Positions 20,985-32,960 of a DNA stretch of 64,000 nucleotides are shown here, piece after piece. The notes under the pieces are model-generated. The model was not told the DNA's origin. It worked only from the letters and a program-made list of their open reading frames with translations, and made no database searches. Source of the stretch: Echinarachnius parma (taxonomy: Eukaryota > Echinodermata > Echinoidea > Clypeasteroida > Echinarachniidae); NCBI GenBank assembly GCA_037951105.1, contig JBAMJV010001328.1, positions 372,001 through 436,000 of the forward strand, read 5' to 3'. Numbering within the stretch: position 1 is the stretch's first letter; every line of letters starts with the position of its first letter. Both the position numbers and the translations under genes were made by a program.

Positions 20985-22025
20985 ATAAAATGGGTAGAAG
21001 AATCCCTGCATTCTGATTGGTCAATTAGTGTGTAAAAGTTTTTTATTGATGCATAAAATAAAAAATTAAAAAATAAAATAAAATAAAATTCTATCATTTA
21101 AAAAAAAATGATATAAAAAAAATAATTTAATTTTTTTTTTTTTTATTGATATAAAAAAATAATTTTAATTTTTTTTTTTTTTTTTTTTAAATGTGAAAAT
21201 CAAAATTTTCTCCAGTCATGCGTCGGTAAATTAGCCATGGGTCGGTACTTTTGCAGCCATGGGTCGGTACTTTTGAAGCCATGGGTCGGTACTTTTGAAG
21301 CCATGGGTCGGTACTTTTGAAGCCATGGGTCAGTAAATTTAGCCAATTTAACCATTACTGGGAAAAAGTTTTTCACATTTTTTCGCGCCCATTTTATAAA
21401 ACAAACTGCACATATTTCGTGGATCGGTAAGAATTGTATGCACTCTTTTAACTTTGGAAATGGTCTAAAACCCACTCGCTGCGCTCGTGGGTTTAACCAT
21501 TCCAAAGTTAAACTTGTGCATCCAATTCTTACCGATCCACTCATGCCTGTGCATCATTTGTATATTATAAAATGGGTAGAAGAATCCCTGCATTCTGATT
21601 GGTCAATTAGCGTGTAAAAGTTTACTGTTGCATGGCTTACTTTAGTTTGATTTTCACAGTTTTTTGCGCTTATTTTATAAAACAAATGCTGCACAGTCAT
21701 ATTTCGTGGATCAAAAAATAAAAATAAATAAATAAATAAAATTTATATAATTTTTAAAAAAATAAAAAAATTTAAATTGATATAAATTTTTGTTATATCA
21801 TTGAAAAAAATTAAAAAAAAAAATTATATAATAAAAAAAAAAAAAAAAAAAAATTTAAATTGATATAAAAAAATGTATATCATTTAAAAAAAAGAAAAAA
21901 AAAATAAAATGTGAAAATCCAATTTTTTTCCCAGCCATGGGTCGGTACTTTTACAGGCATGGGTCGGTACTTCTGAAGCCATGGGTCGGTACTTTTGCAG
22001 GCATGGGTCGGTAAATTTAACTATT
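20985..22025. repeat. Duplicated module: AATGGGTAGAAGAATCCCTG unit, A/T tracts and AGCCATGGGTCGGTACTTTT minisatellite
   Basis: Two similar modules start at about 20987 and 21570. Each contains CTGCATTCTGATTGGTCAATTA, long A- and T-rich stretches, and a minisatellite of about 25 bp (GCCATGGGTCGGTACTTTTG) at 21213-21335 and 21934-22015. A 122-bp hairpin lies between them (21419-21540). Confidence 0.65.
21419..21540. repeat. 122-bp hairpin with CTCGCTGCGCTCG apex
   Basis: GTGGATCGGTAAGAATTG at the left pairs with CAATTCTTACCGATCCAC at the right. The arms continue (AACTTTGGAA, AAACCCA) to the apex at 21475-21487. Confidence 0.8.
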
Positions 22026-23340
22026 CATGTACAATGTAATTAGTACATTTTGTCATCGTTAAGCCTGTGTGGTGGGGTGGAGTGTACTACGCAGGTTAAT
22101 CTCATGAAATATTAAACATGTTACACATTAAGTAATGTTTAACAATCTGTAGGTTGATGTGACCATGAAAGGAATATCAGTAATATTATTTCGAAATATA
22201 TTTTCCATATACAGGAGTCTGGAAAATTCTATAAATTTTTCGATATCCCCCGCACACACTGAGAAGGAGCCGCACCGTAACGTACGTAGGACTGGATCAC
22301 GTACCTCCCAGGCCAACATCACTGATACGAGCTAACATCTCCTCTCCTGATGACAGCTGCGGTTTGTGATATCATCATACAACATATAATGCATGTGTAA
22401 TAAATCTGCACCCTCTTTGGGGACTCAGTTCTATTCTAGTCAATGAATTTCTTATTCCTGAACCATCCTGTAGACTGCCTGTGCTGCTCTTTCTTTGTTT
22501 GTCAAAGGGGTGTATCTCGTAAATGGGTCATTTGGGGTTTTTAAATAATGTGTGGGGGTTTTGAGCTATCAGGGGCCCTCTGCACCTAATTACATATTTG
22601 TGTGGTATTATGTATGGCAAAAAAAAGTGTATCTATGTATACACCCATGTCCGTGAAATGTTGGCGGGATGGGTTTTCCCCCAACAGGCTAAAACACAGC
22701 ACTACCTATATATAGTTGGCCTGATAATGTAGTCGTATACGGCTAGTCATGGGATCCCGCAATCGGACTTCTCTAAAATCGATCCATTGACTTCATGAAA
22801 TTTTCCAAAAGTGATATTTTAGATATCGATCTCTTTTATACCTACGCCTATATCACGATTCCTCTGAATGGGGAATATTTCGGGTTGTTTAATCTAAAAA
22901 GGAACATTGTTTTACCTAGTGAAATTTTCTGTCGATTGTATTACATGTTGTATTTTGATATGAACTACAATAGTTTTGCGACTCTAAGCTAACAACTTTA
23001 TTTTCAGCAAAACTGTTTTAATCGTTTCCAGAAAAATTTCGATTTCCGTCGTTTCCGCTGAAAGTGTGGGTGTATATGAATTCACAATAGTGATATCCTA
23101 TGCAGGTTATTACCTGTATTATCATTATGACTATTAGTCATGGAGTGTGATCCTGAGAGACTTGTGTTGATCACGGAAGAAAAGGTATTCTATTGTCTCG
23201 TGCCACAAGTTTGTTGTAAATTTGAAATGTCAACAAATGTTTTTTATCATGCGATCAAAGGAATTATTTGTAATAAGTTTGTTGTTTTTTTTTTGCTTTT
23301 GTTTTGCTTTCAACTTACATTGATATTATGCAATAATATG
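22026..23340. other. Intergenic, nothing recognised
   Basis: Short open frames only, with no conserved domain visible. No RNA gene seen. Confidence 0.4.
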
Positions 23341-23412
23341 AAAGTATGGTTTGGGCCGGTGGGGTGGGGTGGGGGTGGGGGGGTGGGGGGGGGGGGGGGG
23401 GGGGGGGGGGGG
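23341..23412. repeat. G-rich tract ending in G28
   Basis: GGGGTGGGG words followed by an uninterrupted G run at about 23385-23412. Strong G-quadruplex potential on the plus strand. Confidence 0.85.
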
Positions 23413-24640
23413 TACGTGATGCGTGCCAGTACATCACATATTTCCCAAAATATACATGTGCGTGTCTAACCGTCAGGTGATCACAATGATGATGCTAACT
23501 GCCGCAATGTATATTACGATACAATACCCACGATATAGAGTAGACAGCTTTCTTGTAACTAATCTGCTAATGAAAGCTTTTATATTTTTGGTTTGTCTTG
23601 CCAAAATCTGTTCTTTTTATATTAACATTGTTAGGTGATCTTTTAACTTTATATTTTCCCCAAAAAGTGAATAATAAAGATTAGGTAGTTGAAAGAAAAT
23701 TCAATGTCTGATTTTATGCCGATCTTTCGCGTGAGGTATCTGAATTCAGGTGCTCTTGACTTTTTTCGGAAACCATTTATAAATGCTCCTGAACTCAAAC
23801 TTAATTCATCCATGATTATCGAGATATTTGAAAAATCAAAACCCATCTCTTTCTTAAATGTTACTATAAGCCAATCACTAACCTACAAGAGAAATGGGAA
23901 AGCCCCTATGAGTTTTGTAGACAATAAATAAGGTTACATGATCACTTTAAGCTATAATTTGTTTATATTTGTACTTTTCTCGTTGCATGCCATTGTGATA
24001 ATTGTATATGGCTGTATTCATTTATGCATCGCATTATGACTGTTCACTGTATTATACTATTATAATTGTTTCTATTTATTCATGTATTTATTGTATTTAT
24101 ATTTATATTGTTGAAATTCCAGTTGAGTTTAATGAAGACCAGAGCGCGTTGATCAATGCGCTCTGATGAAGACCACAGTCAGACATTCGTCCTCAACTGG
24201 TTATTTTATTTCCCGTTTTCAATGCATTTACTGAATGCTTTTTATCTACTATTTGGAATGACTATATTTATTCATATACACCTGACTAGGGCAGACAATT
24301 GTCAACTCAGAAACGAATGCACGTACAAACTGTGGATAGGCATATGTGTGATTGTTGCCATGGTTACAAACGAAACTAAATATTCGATATACAGAGATCA
24401 TAACTGTGCAAAACAAATAAACACACAATATTAAGTAAATGTACGCATTTTGAGATAACTGCGATAATTAAAATTTCTGGAAGCTAGTCGAAATAATAAG
24501 AAAATATAAAATAATGTTCACTATATATACTTTCATTTGTATACTCTTTCATCTGTCTCATAAATCCATGTCATATGGACCTCTGCCAGGTGCAGTTGTG
24601 TCTCATGAAATACAATTTGTTTAATAGTATTGAATTGACT
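23413..24640. other. Intergenic, nothing recognised
   Basis: AT-rich. A small inverted word pair AGAGCGCGTTGATCAATGCGCTCT lies at about 24140-24163. No gene seen. Confidence 0.35.
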
Positions 24641-24895
24641 TTGAATAATGTTGTTCATAATTATAATACTCTTGGGCGTGACTCGTTTTTTGGCCATTTA
24701 AAACAAATAGGTTTGTGAAATCTTTAGGAAACAATGTTCCAGTTATTTGGAACTCTATTCCTCCTGAAATATCCTTATGCAAGTCCTTAACATTGATTTA
24801 AAACAAATTTGAAGCAGCATCTTATAATTATCTAAATATCAATGATGCTTATATATATACCGATAATGAATATAATTAATTGAATTGAATTGAAC
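24641..24895 (+). mobile_element. LINE 3'-end relic (CR1/L2-like)
   Basis: 24718-24801 reads KSLGNNVPVIWNSIPPEISL and then CKSLTLI before a stop. This has the common '(x)WNSLPxxI....SLxxFKxxL' C-terminal signature of CR1/L2-type LINE ORF2. It ends in a TTGAATTGAATTGAA tail typical of LINE 3' microsatellite ends. It is a short, decayed, 5'-truncated copy. Confidence 0.6.
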
Positions 24896-25456
24896 AATTA
24901 TTTTAATTGAAACTATCTTAATTATTACTCCATATCAAGTTTTGTATTTATTTCTTCAGAATAAGTATTGATGAAGTCGCTTGATCGTTTTTCGCAATAT
25001 CAGGAACTTTTCATTCCCCACAATGGTCTTCCTCTTCGTAGCAGATCCATGTTATTGTAAGCAGGATACTTTTAACAATTGTATCACTTTAAACAAATTA
25101 TCAAATCAAGGTACCATAATGCTTTCGTGTTAACAAAAAATTGTAAATTGCACATTATCGGTTTGTGAAATATTATGAACTATTCGTATGTCCCGAACGA
25201 TAACAATGGCATATTATGTTGATGTTATTACTTCTGTAATATTTGCCAACTGCTCAACCCAATATGTTTGTTGGTAGCTTGTCCGCTAAATCAAACCTAC
25301 TGATGTTCATGATGGCCCCGTTGCGGAAAGAGAAGTTAGATCGTGTGACTCAATGCGTAAATTTGATTGGTTGAAATGCGCACATTTTCTGACTTACAAT
25401 AATTTTAAACTTACAATCGATTGTATCTCTTTCGGAAACGGGCCATACCTATATGA

Positions 25457-25478
25457 CCCCCCCCCCCCCCCCCCCCCC
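25457..25478. repeat. Poly(C) tract, C22
   Basis: Uninterrupted C run in intergenic DNA. Confidence 0.9.
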
Positions 25479-25867
25479 TTCTCCTCCATTGTTTAACCCT
25501 ACATAGAAGTAAAGTCATGAAAGTGAGTGTATTGAACAATTAACATTTATTTCTGTACCGGTATCAATATTTACCCAGTGCAATTACGTAGAAACTCAGA
25601 GCTAAACTGATGCATTGTGTTTATATCGGATCGTATTATTGCTGGTCAATCCCATTGAAACATATTGATATGATATTATTATAATATAGGTGCACTAAGG
25701 ATTGCACTATATATAGGTATTAACATTAATGATATATTGTATAATATATATCTTTTTAAATCAATGTAATTTATAATCAGATAGTCAATATGGCTTTGAG
25801 AGCTGGTCACTCCATATTCTGTGCACTAATTGTTTTTGTTTTTAAGGTTTCAAATGCCTTAGATAAT

Positions 25868-26222
25868 AAATAAATGATGTTAGGAATATTTCTTGATACG
25901 TTAGATCATAAAATTAGATTAGATAAATTGTATAGTGATGGAATACGAGGTGCTTCTACAACTTCTACAAATTACGCATGTAAAAGTGCATCATTAATAA
26001 ACTTGTTTATCATTAATAAGCTCGTGTGTGTGCGTGTAACTATTTTTTTTGTTCATGAATGTTTTATAATGTGTAATTGTGCACAATTATAGTATTTGTA
26101 TCAAGAAGGGGGCTACTGCTTACAAGTAATTTACTTTTTTGTAGCCTCCTATTATCAATATTTATCTGTATTACTATGCTTGATTTATGATTGAAAATGA
26201 ATAAAGACGAACTTGAACTTAA
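25868..26222 (+). mobile_element. LINE relic: RT fragment joined to a LINE-like 3' tail
   Basis: 25877-25960 translates as LGIFLDTLDHKIRLDKLYSD plus GIRG, which is the RT 'LDLSKAFDTVDHKILLxKLxxYGIRG' block with internal loss. From about 26100 the sequence has a LINE-style 3'UTR and the tail AATAAAGACGAACTTGAACTT. The copy is internally deleted and inactive. Confidence 0.6.
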
Positions 26223-26279
26223 ACGTGTTTAAATAAAACAATTTGTAAACGTGCTGTTATAGATGCTTGTGTATTTATG

Positions 26280-26642
26280 CACGTGTGTGTGCCTGTGTGT
26301 ATAGGGTGTATGTGTGTGTGTATCCGTGTGTGCTTATTTCTGGTTGTAAGCATGTGTATCCGTGTGTGTGTTTTCCGTCTGAGTACGTATAGTGTGTTTG
26401 TGTGCGTGTGTATGTGAGTGTATGCGTATGTGTGTGAGTGTGTCTGTATGTGTGTCTGTACTCTGTATGTGGGTGTGTTTGTGTATGCATGTATCTGTGT
26501 GTGTGTGCGTGTGTTCGTGTGCGTGTCTATGCTTGTGTGCATTGTGTGTGTGTATGCATGTGCCTGTACTCTGTGTGTGGCCGGTGTCTTTGTGTATGTG
26601 TGCATCTGTGTGTGTGTGTGTGTGTGTGTGCGTGTATGCACA
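26280..26642. repeat. Long imperfect (TG)n microsatellite
   Basis: About 360 bp of TGTGTG with interspersed CG, CA and TA changes. The six-frame open frames over it (Cys/Val or His/Thr repeats) are artefacts. Confidence 0.95.
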
Positions 26643-26649
26643 ATGGAGT

Positions 26650-27754
26650 TATTGATAGGAAGAGGTAGTTGCTATCATGTAAGGTGCCACCCTGCTTGAA
26701 TATAATCCTCAGATAATAAAATAAGAATTTGTTTGCAATAAGAAATAAAATATATTTAATATATTTCTCCAAAACTATTTTTTATAAATGTACTACGATT
26801 GATTATCAAGGTTTTCAAAGATCAGTTTGGACAAACCCAAGATTTTGGCTCTGCAGAACCTCATTTATGTGATCATGCTAAATTTTCAGATAATAAGTAT
26901 TTCATTTTTTTCTAATTTGTGAAATGTACGTACAAAAAAGGATAGCTACCTTCGCTTTCTACACGGCTCACAAGTTTCAAACAACACAGTAGCATCCCTC
27001 AGTCAAAGAATTACTAGGATTTGGGCCATATTCTGTAAATTGAATGACTGGCTGCCGTGGATACAGGACATTACATTGACAAAGTAATTAAATGAGATGC
27101 ATTGATTTAGTGTCCAATAATTTTCCATGGTTATAAATAAACAATATTGACAAGTTAACCTGTACATGGCACTGATATTGTGTGGTCGAACAGATTGGGG
27201 CATGCAAGGTATTGGGGGCACACTCAAGTTTGTGTTTTTGTATGGATTTCCCCTCATGTTTTATATTGTTTTCATCAAATTAATTGGGGAGGGAGGCAGT
27301 TGCCTCCCCCCCCCCCCCCCCCCCCCCCTCCCAGTAATGTGCTATATCACTGAGGTTCCTATACAAATTAAATATCCTGATCCTCCGTCTACGTATTTTT
27401 TAATTCGATCACCGCGATAGTATGTGGATTAGCGCCATCTTACGTTGGTTATTTTATCGTTGTCCACAACAACCATCATGACGCTGTGTACACAAACTCA
27501 ATCGTGAAAGTTTAGCCTACAAATAACGTTGAGAATTACCTTTGCCGCATGTTTCATGGGCCTGGAGAATCTTCTTTTAATTGTCCGAAGGTATGATATG
27601 TTTTTCGATTAAGTATTACTCAGTGTACTAGTTCGATATCAATTCATATAAGGAATTAGACAAGTGGATTTTGCTTCATTGGCAGAGGTGTCCCACACAC
27701 TAATTTCTGTGTATGCTTGATAAAGTTCACAACATTTTCTTGTAAAACTCTTTA
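26650..27754. other. Intergenic with G/C repeat
   Basis: A GGCACACTC...GAGGCAGTTGCCTCC-type repeat ends in a C23 run at 27306-27328. The rest shows nothing recognisable. Confidence 0.4.
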
Positions 27755-27758
27755 TTAA

Positions 27759-28146
27759 AGGGATCTAGTAACTTTGTTGAGATGTGCAAAAACTGATGAA
27801 TGGTTGATGCAATGTATACTGTTGTTATCTCATATGTCCTCAGGGTATTGTGTGAAAATTTCAGGTCAAATGGACAATGTATGGCCAAGTAATGAGCGAA
27901 AATGCAAAGTGATATTGGGTGATATTCACCAACTCACTGCATTCACTTTGTACAGGGATGAAAATCTCGCCCGGAGATTTTCTTATCTAAATACTTCAAT
28001 CATACATATCTTTGTAATGAAAGGGAAATTTGAAAAACCGAAAGCTGTCCCATGATTTTATTGTTAATACGAATACAACAAGGTATAAAGGAACCGCTAG
28101 AATTACAATTTTATTTTGAGGATTTGGACAATGTTACTAAGTCCCT
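27759..28146. mobile_element. TTAA-flanked MITE (family C, T2/Kolobok-like)
   Basis: TTAA lies at 27755-27758 and 28147-28150. The termini are AGGGATCTAGTAACTTTG and, inverted, AGGGACTTAGTAACATTG. The right half recurs, inverted, at 62165-62330 and, truncated, at about 39165-39300. It is non-coding. Confidence 0.8.
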
Positions 28147-28406
28147 TTAAACTTCGGTAAATACTAAATTTGCTTGAAAATCACACGCTTGAGAGTCAGA
28201 GAACGGTCTGCTCATACTCGATATTTATGGAAGTAAGGATATTGCGGAATGGTTTACTGTGGGTGAAATTTGAAACGGACTGCGATTATTTGGATTTTGG
28301 CCTGGTAAATTACACTTAACCGCCACGGCTTCACTTGATTTGTTCACTTTTTGTAAGTATCGGAAGTTCTTTTGTCTAGAAATTAAGACCGTGCAGGTTC
28401 GGCCGA

Positions 28407-28451
28407 GGGGGGGGGGGGGCGGTGTCCCTCCCCCCCCCCCCCCCCCCCCCC
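28407..28451. repeat. Facing poly(G) and poly(C) tracts
   Basis: G13 (28407-28419) then, after about 10 bp, C22 (28430-28451). It can form a G:C hairpin. It lies about 420 bp upstream of the LRRC51 start codon. Confidence 0.85.
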
Positions 28452-28871
28452 GATGATAATTCAGATGAAGAATGAATTTTAAGCTAAAAACAACAATAGG
28501 CAATTAATCATTATCGTCACATTTTAATAATTTTCTCCCTACCAGATTAGCGTGCAGTGGCTTTAGATAGGGTTTTGTGTGTGCGCATGAAAAAACAAGC
28601 GCGCAGAGGCTGCCAGAGCTGTGGCAGTAAACTGTAAATTCCCCGTTATTTGTTGTAGATCTATCTTTAAAAGTAAAGTAAGACCTATTGTAGAAATGGA
28701 TATTGCTGTTGGGTATAGCTGGTGTTGCCATATTCAACTTAAAAATTGATAATCGTAACATTCCTTTCATGGCCTCATTCAATTGTTGTCATTTTTTTGT
28801 AAAATTACCCTCTGCCTCAGCAGACAGCAGCTAGCTTGCCATTCCACGTGATTTCCTGAAACCTGCCCAAG

Positions 28872-28980
28872 ATGACGAGTGCAATAAAATCTCCACGTGA
28901 CACATCAGCTGCCATCGATGCTACCAATGATTATGGTCCGCCCATTGATTACTCCTTCAAGGTTCTCACTTCATTCATCG
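28872..28980 (+). CDS. LRRC51: LRRC51, coding exon 1
   Basis: The ATG at 28872 opens MTSAIKSPRDTSAAIDATND, then YGPPIDYSFKVLTSFI plus one base, followed by donor GTAAAT at 28981. The PPIDYSF block matches the conserved N-terminal 'PPLDYSF' of vertebrate LRRC51. The single leftover base joins exactly to exon 2 (GAC, Asp). The exon was recognised by homology and phase; reading through, the frame stops within two codons of the donor. A CACGTG box at about 28845 precedes the ATG. Confidence 0.85.
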
Positions 28981-29021
28981 GTAAATAGATCTATGTATGA
29001 CTATTTTTTTTGGGGGGGGGG

Positions 29022-29146
29022 GGGCATTCTTTCTCTACCAAGACGTGCCCTTGGCCACGGCATGACTAAAAGAACCGAAAATCTATGTAATCGAATTTAG
29101 CGTTTTTTATTTTTTCGTGCTATGGGCACGTCTTGGTAGAGAATGC
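29022..29146. repeat. Inverted repeat with ACCAAGACGTGCCC arms
   Basis: TCTCTACCAAGACGTGCCC at 29033-29051 is mirrored by GGGCACGTCTTGGTAGAGAA near 29124-29143. It is a short palindromic repeat just inside LRRC51 intron 1, beginning at a G-run (29011-29022). Confidence 0.65.
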
Positions 29147-29381
29147 CAGAATCCCTTTTGGACCGTCAAATGTAATTGAAGAAGAAAATAAAATAGTTGC
29201 TATTTAAGATTAAGTATCTATTTGTTTGGCTAGGGTTGTATTAAAAATTTCTTCTTTTTGATCAAAATTATGATTTGAGTCTGAAAACATAGTTATTTTG
29301 AACATTTGATTGCTAAAATAGTCAATTTCAAGGCATACTTTTATCAACTCTTTGCATTCATGAAGGAGTTATAATATATGC

Positions 29382-29519
29382 AGTAAAACTTGTCTTAGTC
29401 ATAATTCTATATTATAGGAGCAGAAAACCTGGTTAAGTAACCTGCAGAAATCACCTGTCTACAGTGGCCACTTTTCTTGTATCCATTTAAAAGTGGTCTC
29501 TATAGACAGGGTTGACTGT
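29382..29519. mobile_element. CAGT(C/A)AAACCTG-type MITE relic
   Basis: The left end CAGTAAAACTTGTC and right end GACAGGGTTGACTGTA are inverted. The internal CTACAGTGGCCACTT and TATAGACAGG words match the copies at 31036-31207 and 41660-42235. Confidence 0.55.
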
Positions 29520-30454
29520 ATAATCTTCAAATTGTCAGTAAGAAAAGCAAATTGTGTTACAGATTTTGTTTGAGGAGTTTCCCCAGACTGTCATTAAAGT
29601 GATTCAGGTAAAGTGTCAGATATTGCACAAAATCACATTTGAGACTTCAATCCTATATCAATATCATTGTAAAATACAATTGAAAGATTTGTGAAAGTTT
29701 GAAAGAAAACGAAAACCGTTTACCTCGTGAAAAAAGGGAATATTGATTTCATATTTTATCACCGAAAACTGATGGCTTACCGTAAATTTGTCACAGGAAT
29801 GATGGTCCGGCCATTGATATGCGCACCCGTACATGTACACATCGGCTCAGCTCAACAGTCGCGGGTACATCGACTCGTTGAATTGCGCTGCCGTGTCTAT
29901 CTGGGAGGTTCAGCCCGTGATCGCGTTGCCCGTTGCGCGCCCGCCGGGTGGCCTGGGCGTGAACGTAATAACTACAGCTACCGTAGCTACCAAATAAAAG
30001 CAACTCCACGTACGCATATTCTGAATTTCCATTGTTCTCTTTCAAATTTTCTTATATAACTACTCACTCTCCCTCTCTCATATAGTAGGCAACATCCGCC
30101 ATATTGTGTATTCATTTTTCATGGAGACAATGGAATAGCGGGTCAGACTGAAAGGGGGCACACCGTATATTTTTTTCTACAGAATGTTCCCCCTGTATAA
30201 TACATTATTGGCTTTCTTGCAGTGGCATGACTATTTTGAAAAGTGGGGGTGGGGTCGTGGAAGGGAGCAGGGATGGTGGATGGTGTGGGAGGGGTATCGC
30301 ACTATCGACCCTCCCACAGTAGGGAGCTTTTGCAACTTTTCACTCGAAAAAATGTGCAGTGTGTTCCTTACCTTGGAATATACTAGAATTCAAGAAAGCA
30401 TGACCTCGGGACCACATGATTGAAACCATTATAGAAACAGGCATACACCCTACA
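29520..30454. other. LRRC51 intron 1, no gene
   Basis: A family B fragment (GGGAGGGGTATC...CCCTCCCACAGTAGGGAGCTTT) lies at about 30240-30340. Nothing else recognised. Confidence 0.4.
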
Positions 30455-30760
30455 TGCATGTCTATAATATATAGGCTACATTTGGGGAGGGTATGTGGGT
30501 AGACTTTTTGTATGTATCACCTCGGAAGTATGCTAGTTGTGCAAAGGATAGATATCCCCCACCATTCACCCTGTCATACCCCCAATCTATTCCTGTGATG
30601 TTTATATGCATGTCTATATATAGGCGACATTTGGGGAGGGTATGTGGGTAGATTATTTGTATGTATATCTTTAGAAGTATGCTAGTTATGCAAAGGAGAG
30701 ATATCCCCCACCCTTCACCCTGTCATACCCCCAATCTATTCATGTGATGTTTTGTATTTT
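30455..30760. repeat. Tandem duplication, ~150-bp unit x 2
   Basis: Both units carry CATGCATGTCTATA, TTTGGGGAGGGTATGTGGGT, AAGTATGCTAGTT and CACCCTGTCATACCCCCAAT in the same order. Confidence 0.8.
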
Positions 30761-31035
30761 TATGGCAAATTATTAGGGGGGATGCGCCCCCAGGCAACAT
30801 CACTGCATGTAGAGGTTGCTCCCCATGTACTCCTTATTTTTTAATAACACAGTGAATGAAAAATATAGATTTTCAGACAGTGTGAGCACATTATTTATCT
30901 TTTATGTCAACCAGTTGCAAATAACTACAAGTCTGTTTTGTGTTAGTATCTAACATGCGCACACACACACACACACCCACACTCACACATACTCTGCGGA
31001 TACATCACTACACAGAGCCCACATTTACATTCAAG

Positions 31036-31207
31036 TACAGTCAAACCTGTTATAGCAGCCACCTTTTTATAGCAGCAAACCTGCCTATAATGGCCACCAA
31101 ACATGATCCCTTGCAGAGAAAAGGAATGTAATGGAACCTGTCTATAGTGATCACCTTTCTACAGTGGCCACTTTGATTGGCAGTCATGGTACACAGGTTT
31201 GACTGTA
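31036..31207. mobile_element. CAGTCAAACCTG MITE, short copy
   Basis: The termini are TACAGTCAAACCTGTTATAG and, inverted, ending CAGGTTTGACTGTA. Internal words are GCAGCCACC and CTACAGTGGCCAC. About 170 bp, possibly at a TA target. Confidence 0.75.
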
Positions 31208-31458
31208 CATTTTCATGCTTCTAGCCGTTTTCCCCCTTTACCTGGTACTATGTGTGCATTTTTTACATTTCAAACTAACAAAATCGCCTGTTTGTGTATG
31301 CTGGTAAATTGTACTTTTTTGAAGTAGGATTTACATTCCTGAAATTTGAAGCAATGCAAATGGTTGAATAACTTGTGTATTTACACAGCATTTTCACATT
31401 TTATGAAAATCAATTATATAACAATATGCAATTATTGTTATTTGGATACTTTGTATTT

Positions 31459-32530
31459 GGTCGTGTGTCATGAACTCGCCTCCAAATAGGGTGGAGCCGT
31501 TACATTTTTGGTGCATTTTACTTCATATTTTCAAAACCAAAAATCCCTTCTTAACAAAGTTGGTATCATTTGAAAGGGCTATCAAAATGCTATCATTCTG
31601 CAAAGTTTCAAAGGTATACCTCTATTTAAGATCGAGATACAGCCGTTTGAAGGTTTAAGCCGGAGGGTGGAGCAGGAAGCGGCGCCGCAGGAAGCGGCGC
31701 CCGTGTACAAAGTCTATGGGGAAATGACTCTCAAAGCGCAATTTTTCTTAAAACGTTAATAACTTTGTCAAAACTACATGTATAACTTCAATTTTGGTAT
31801 CACATGAAAGCTTACATATTGAACTTTAATGTCAAATGATTGAAAAGTGTCTTTGCCAAATAATTTTTTTATTAAATCAACACAAACAAAGAAAATTGGG
31901 GGTTTCCTGTAGCCTACAGACTCTATGGGGGCACAATCTTGAGCGATAAATTTTGTGAATTCTTGGTAAAAACGTTAATATCTTTAAAAATAAAAGGTTT
32001 CAGAATACAAATTTGGTATCAAATTAAAGCTTACTTATCAAACTGTATTATGGCTCATCATATTTAGGCTTTACTCTATATTCCATTCATCCTAGTGACT
32101 CCTACTTAGTGAAAATTATTGATTATTAAAAAAACAAAAAAACATGAAGTACGAATGAAAAAATCTCCTGTAAAATAATGATTTACCCCATACAATATTA
32201 TATTGCTGTAAAGGTCTAAGTCTGCTCTGCAAGAAAACATCATACTTTCTTGTCTAGAGCTACTTTAGAAAAAGTTATCAGGAAATTATTGACCTCTAAA
32301 ACTGTAAACAAAATTTCATGTTTTGGTCAATATGAACAATTAACTGTACACCCAGTGTTATTTCTGAGTGCATATTTGGGTTCCTTGGGTAATTTCCTTT
32401 CAGAAAATGTATAGTTTCAATAGGGTAGGGGGTCTTCCTCGGAAAATATTGGCTCTCAACTGTAACATTGTCCCGCAGAAGCCCAAAATGCCATGTAACG
32501 CAAAAGGAGGCGACCTCACGACGCATGACC
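31459..32530. mobile_element. 1.07-kb MITE with GGTCRTGYGTC termini and ATTT target duplication
   Basis: ATTT lies at 31455-31458 and 32531-32534. The left end is GGTCGTGTGTCATGAACTCG; the inverted right end is GGTCATGCGTCGTGAGGTCG. Both continue CCTCC and, further in, CGTTACAT. There is no coding capacity. It contains repeated ACGTTAATAACTTTG-like and 'aaagtctatggggaaat' words. Confidence 0.7.
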
Positions 32531-32633
32531 ATTTAATTTTTCAATAAATGCAGAAGCAACTGTTACAAAAAATGAAATACTGGGTGATTGATTCAACTTT
32601 TGGATGTGTGCAGATCATGTAGTGTCTCTGTGA

Positions 32634-32960
32634 ATTTATTTATTTATTTATTTATTTATTTATTTTGGTATACATTTCAAACTGATCAGCAGCAGTGCTG
32701 AAAGGATCAGTGTACATTGAACATCAAAACATACATAGTATAAACAATACAATATAGCAATTGTTACATTCGAATTTGAATGAATTGGAACAACAAAATT
32801 TACAAAACTAAATCACTATAAAATAAACAAAGCTACATTACACAAAGAATAAATATCAGATCATTGTGCATAATTGTGTCTCATACATTGTCCACCTAGC
32901 CATTTGGTTGATCCTGATCTATGAAAAATACAATTGAGTTGGCCGACCCTTCAATACCCT
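32634..32960 (-). mobile_element. Possible LINE 3' tail, minus strand, with (TTTA)n
   Basis: A TTTATTTATTTA run (32634-32665) is followed by sequence resembling a LINE 3'UTR read backwards. No RT sequence remains. The identity is a guess from the tail structure. Confidence 0.3.

Noticed and set aside
26219-26699. Overlapping open frames rich in Cys/Val or His/Thr
   Set aside because: Translations of a (TG)n microsatellite in several frames.
29790-29860. Resemblance of GAATGATGGTCCGGCCATTGA to LRRC51 exon 1
   Set aside because: Only a ~28-bp partial match without splice sites; likely chance.
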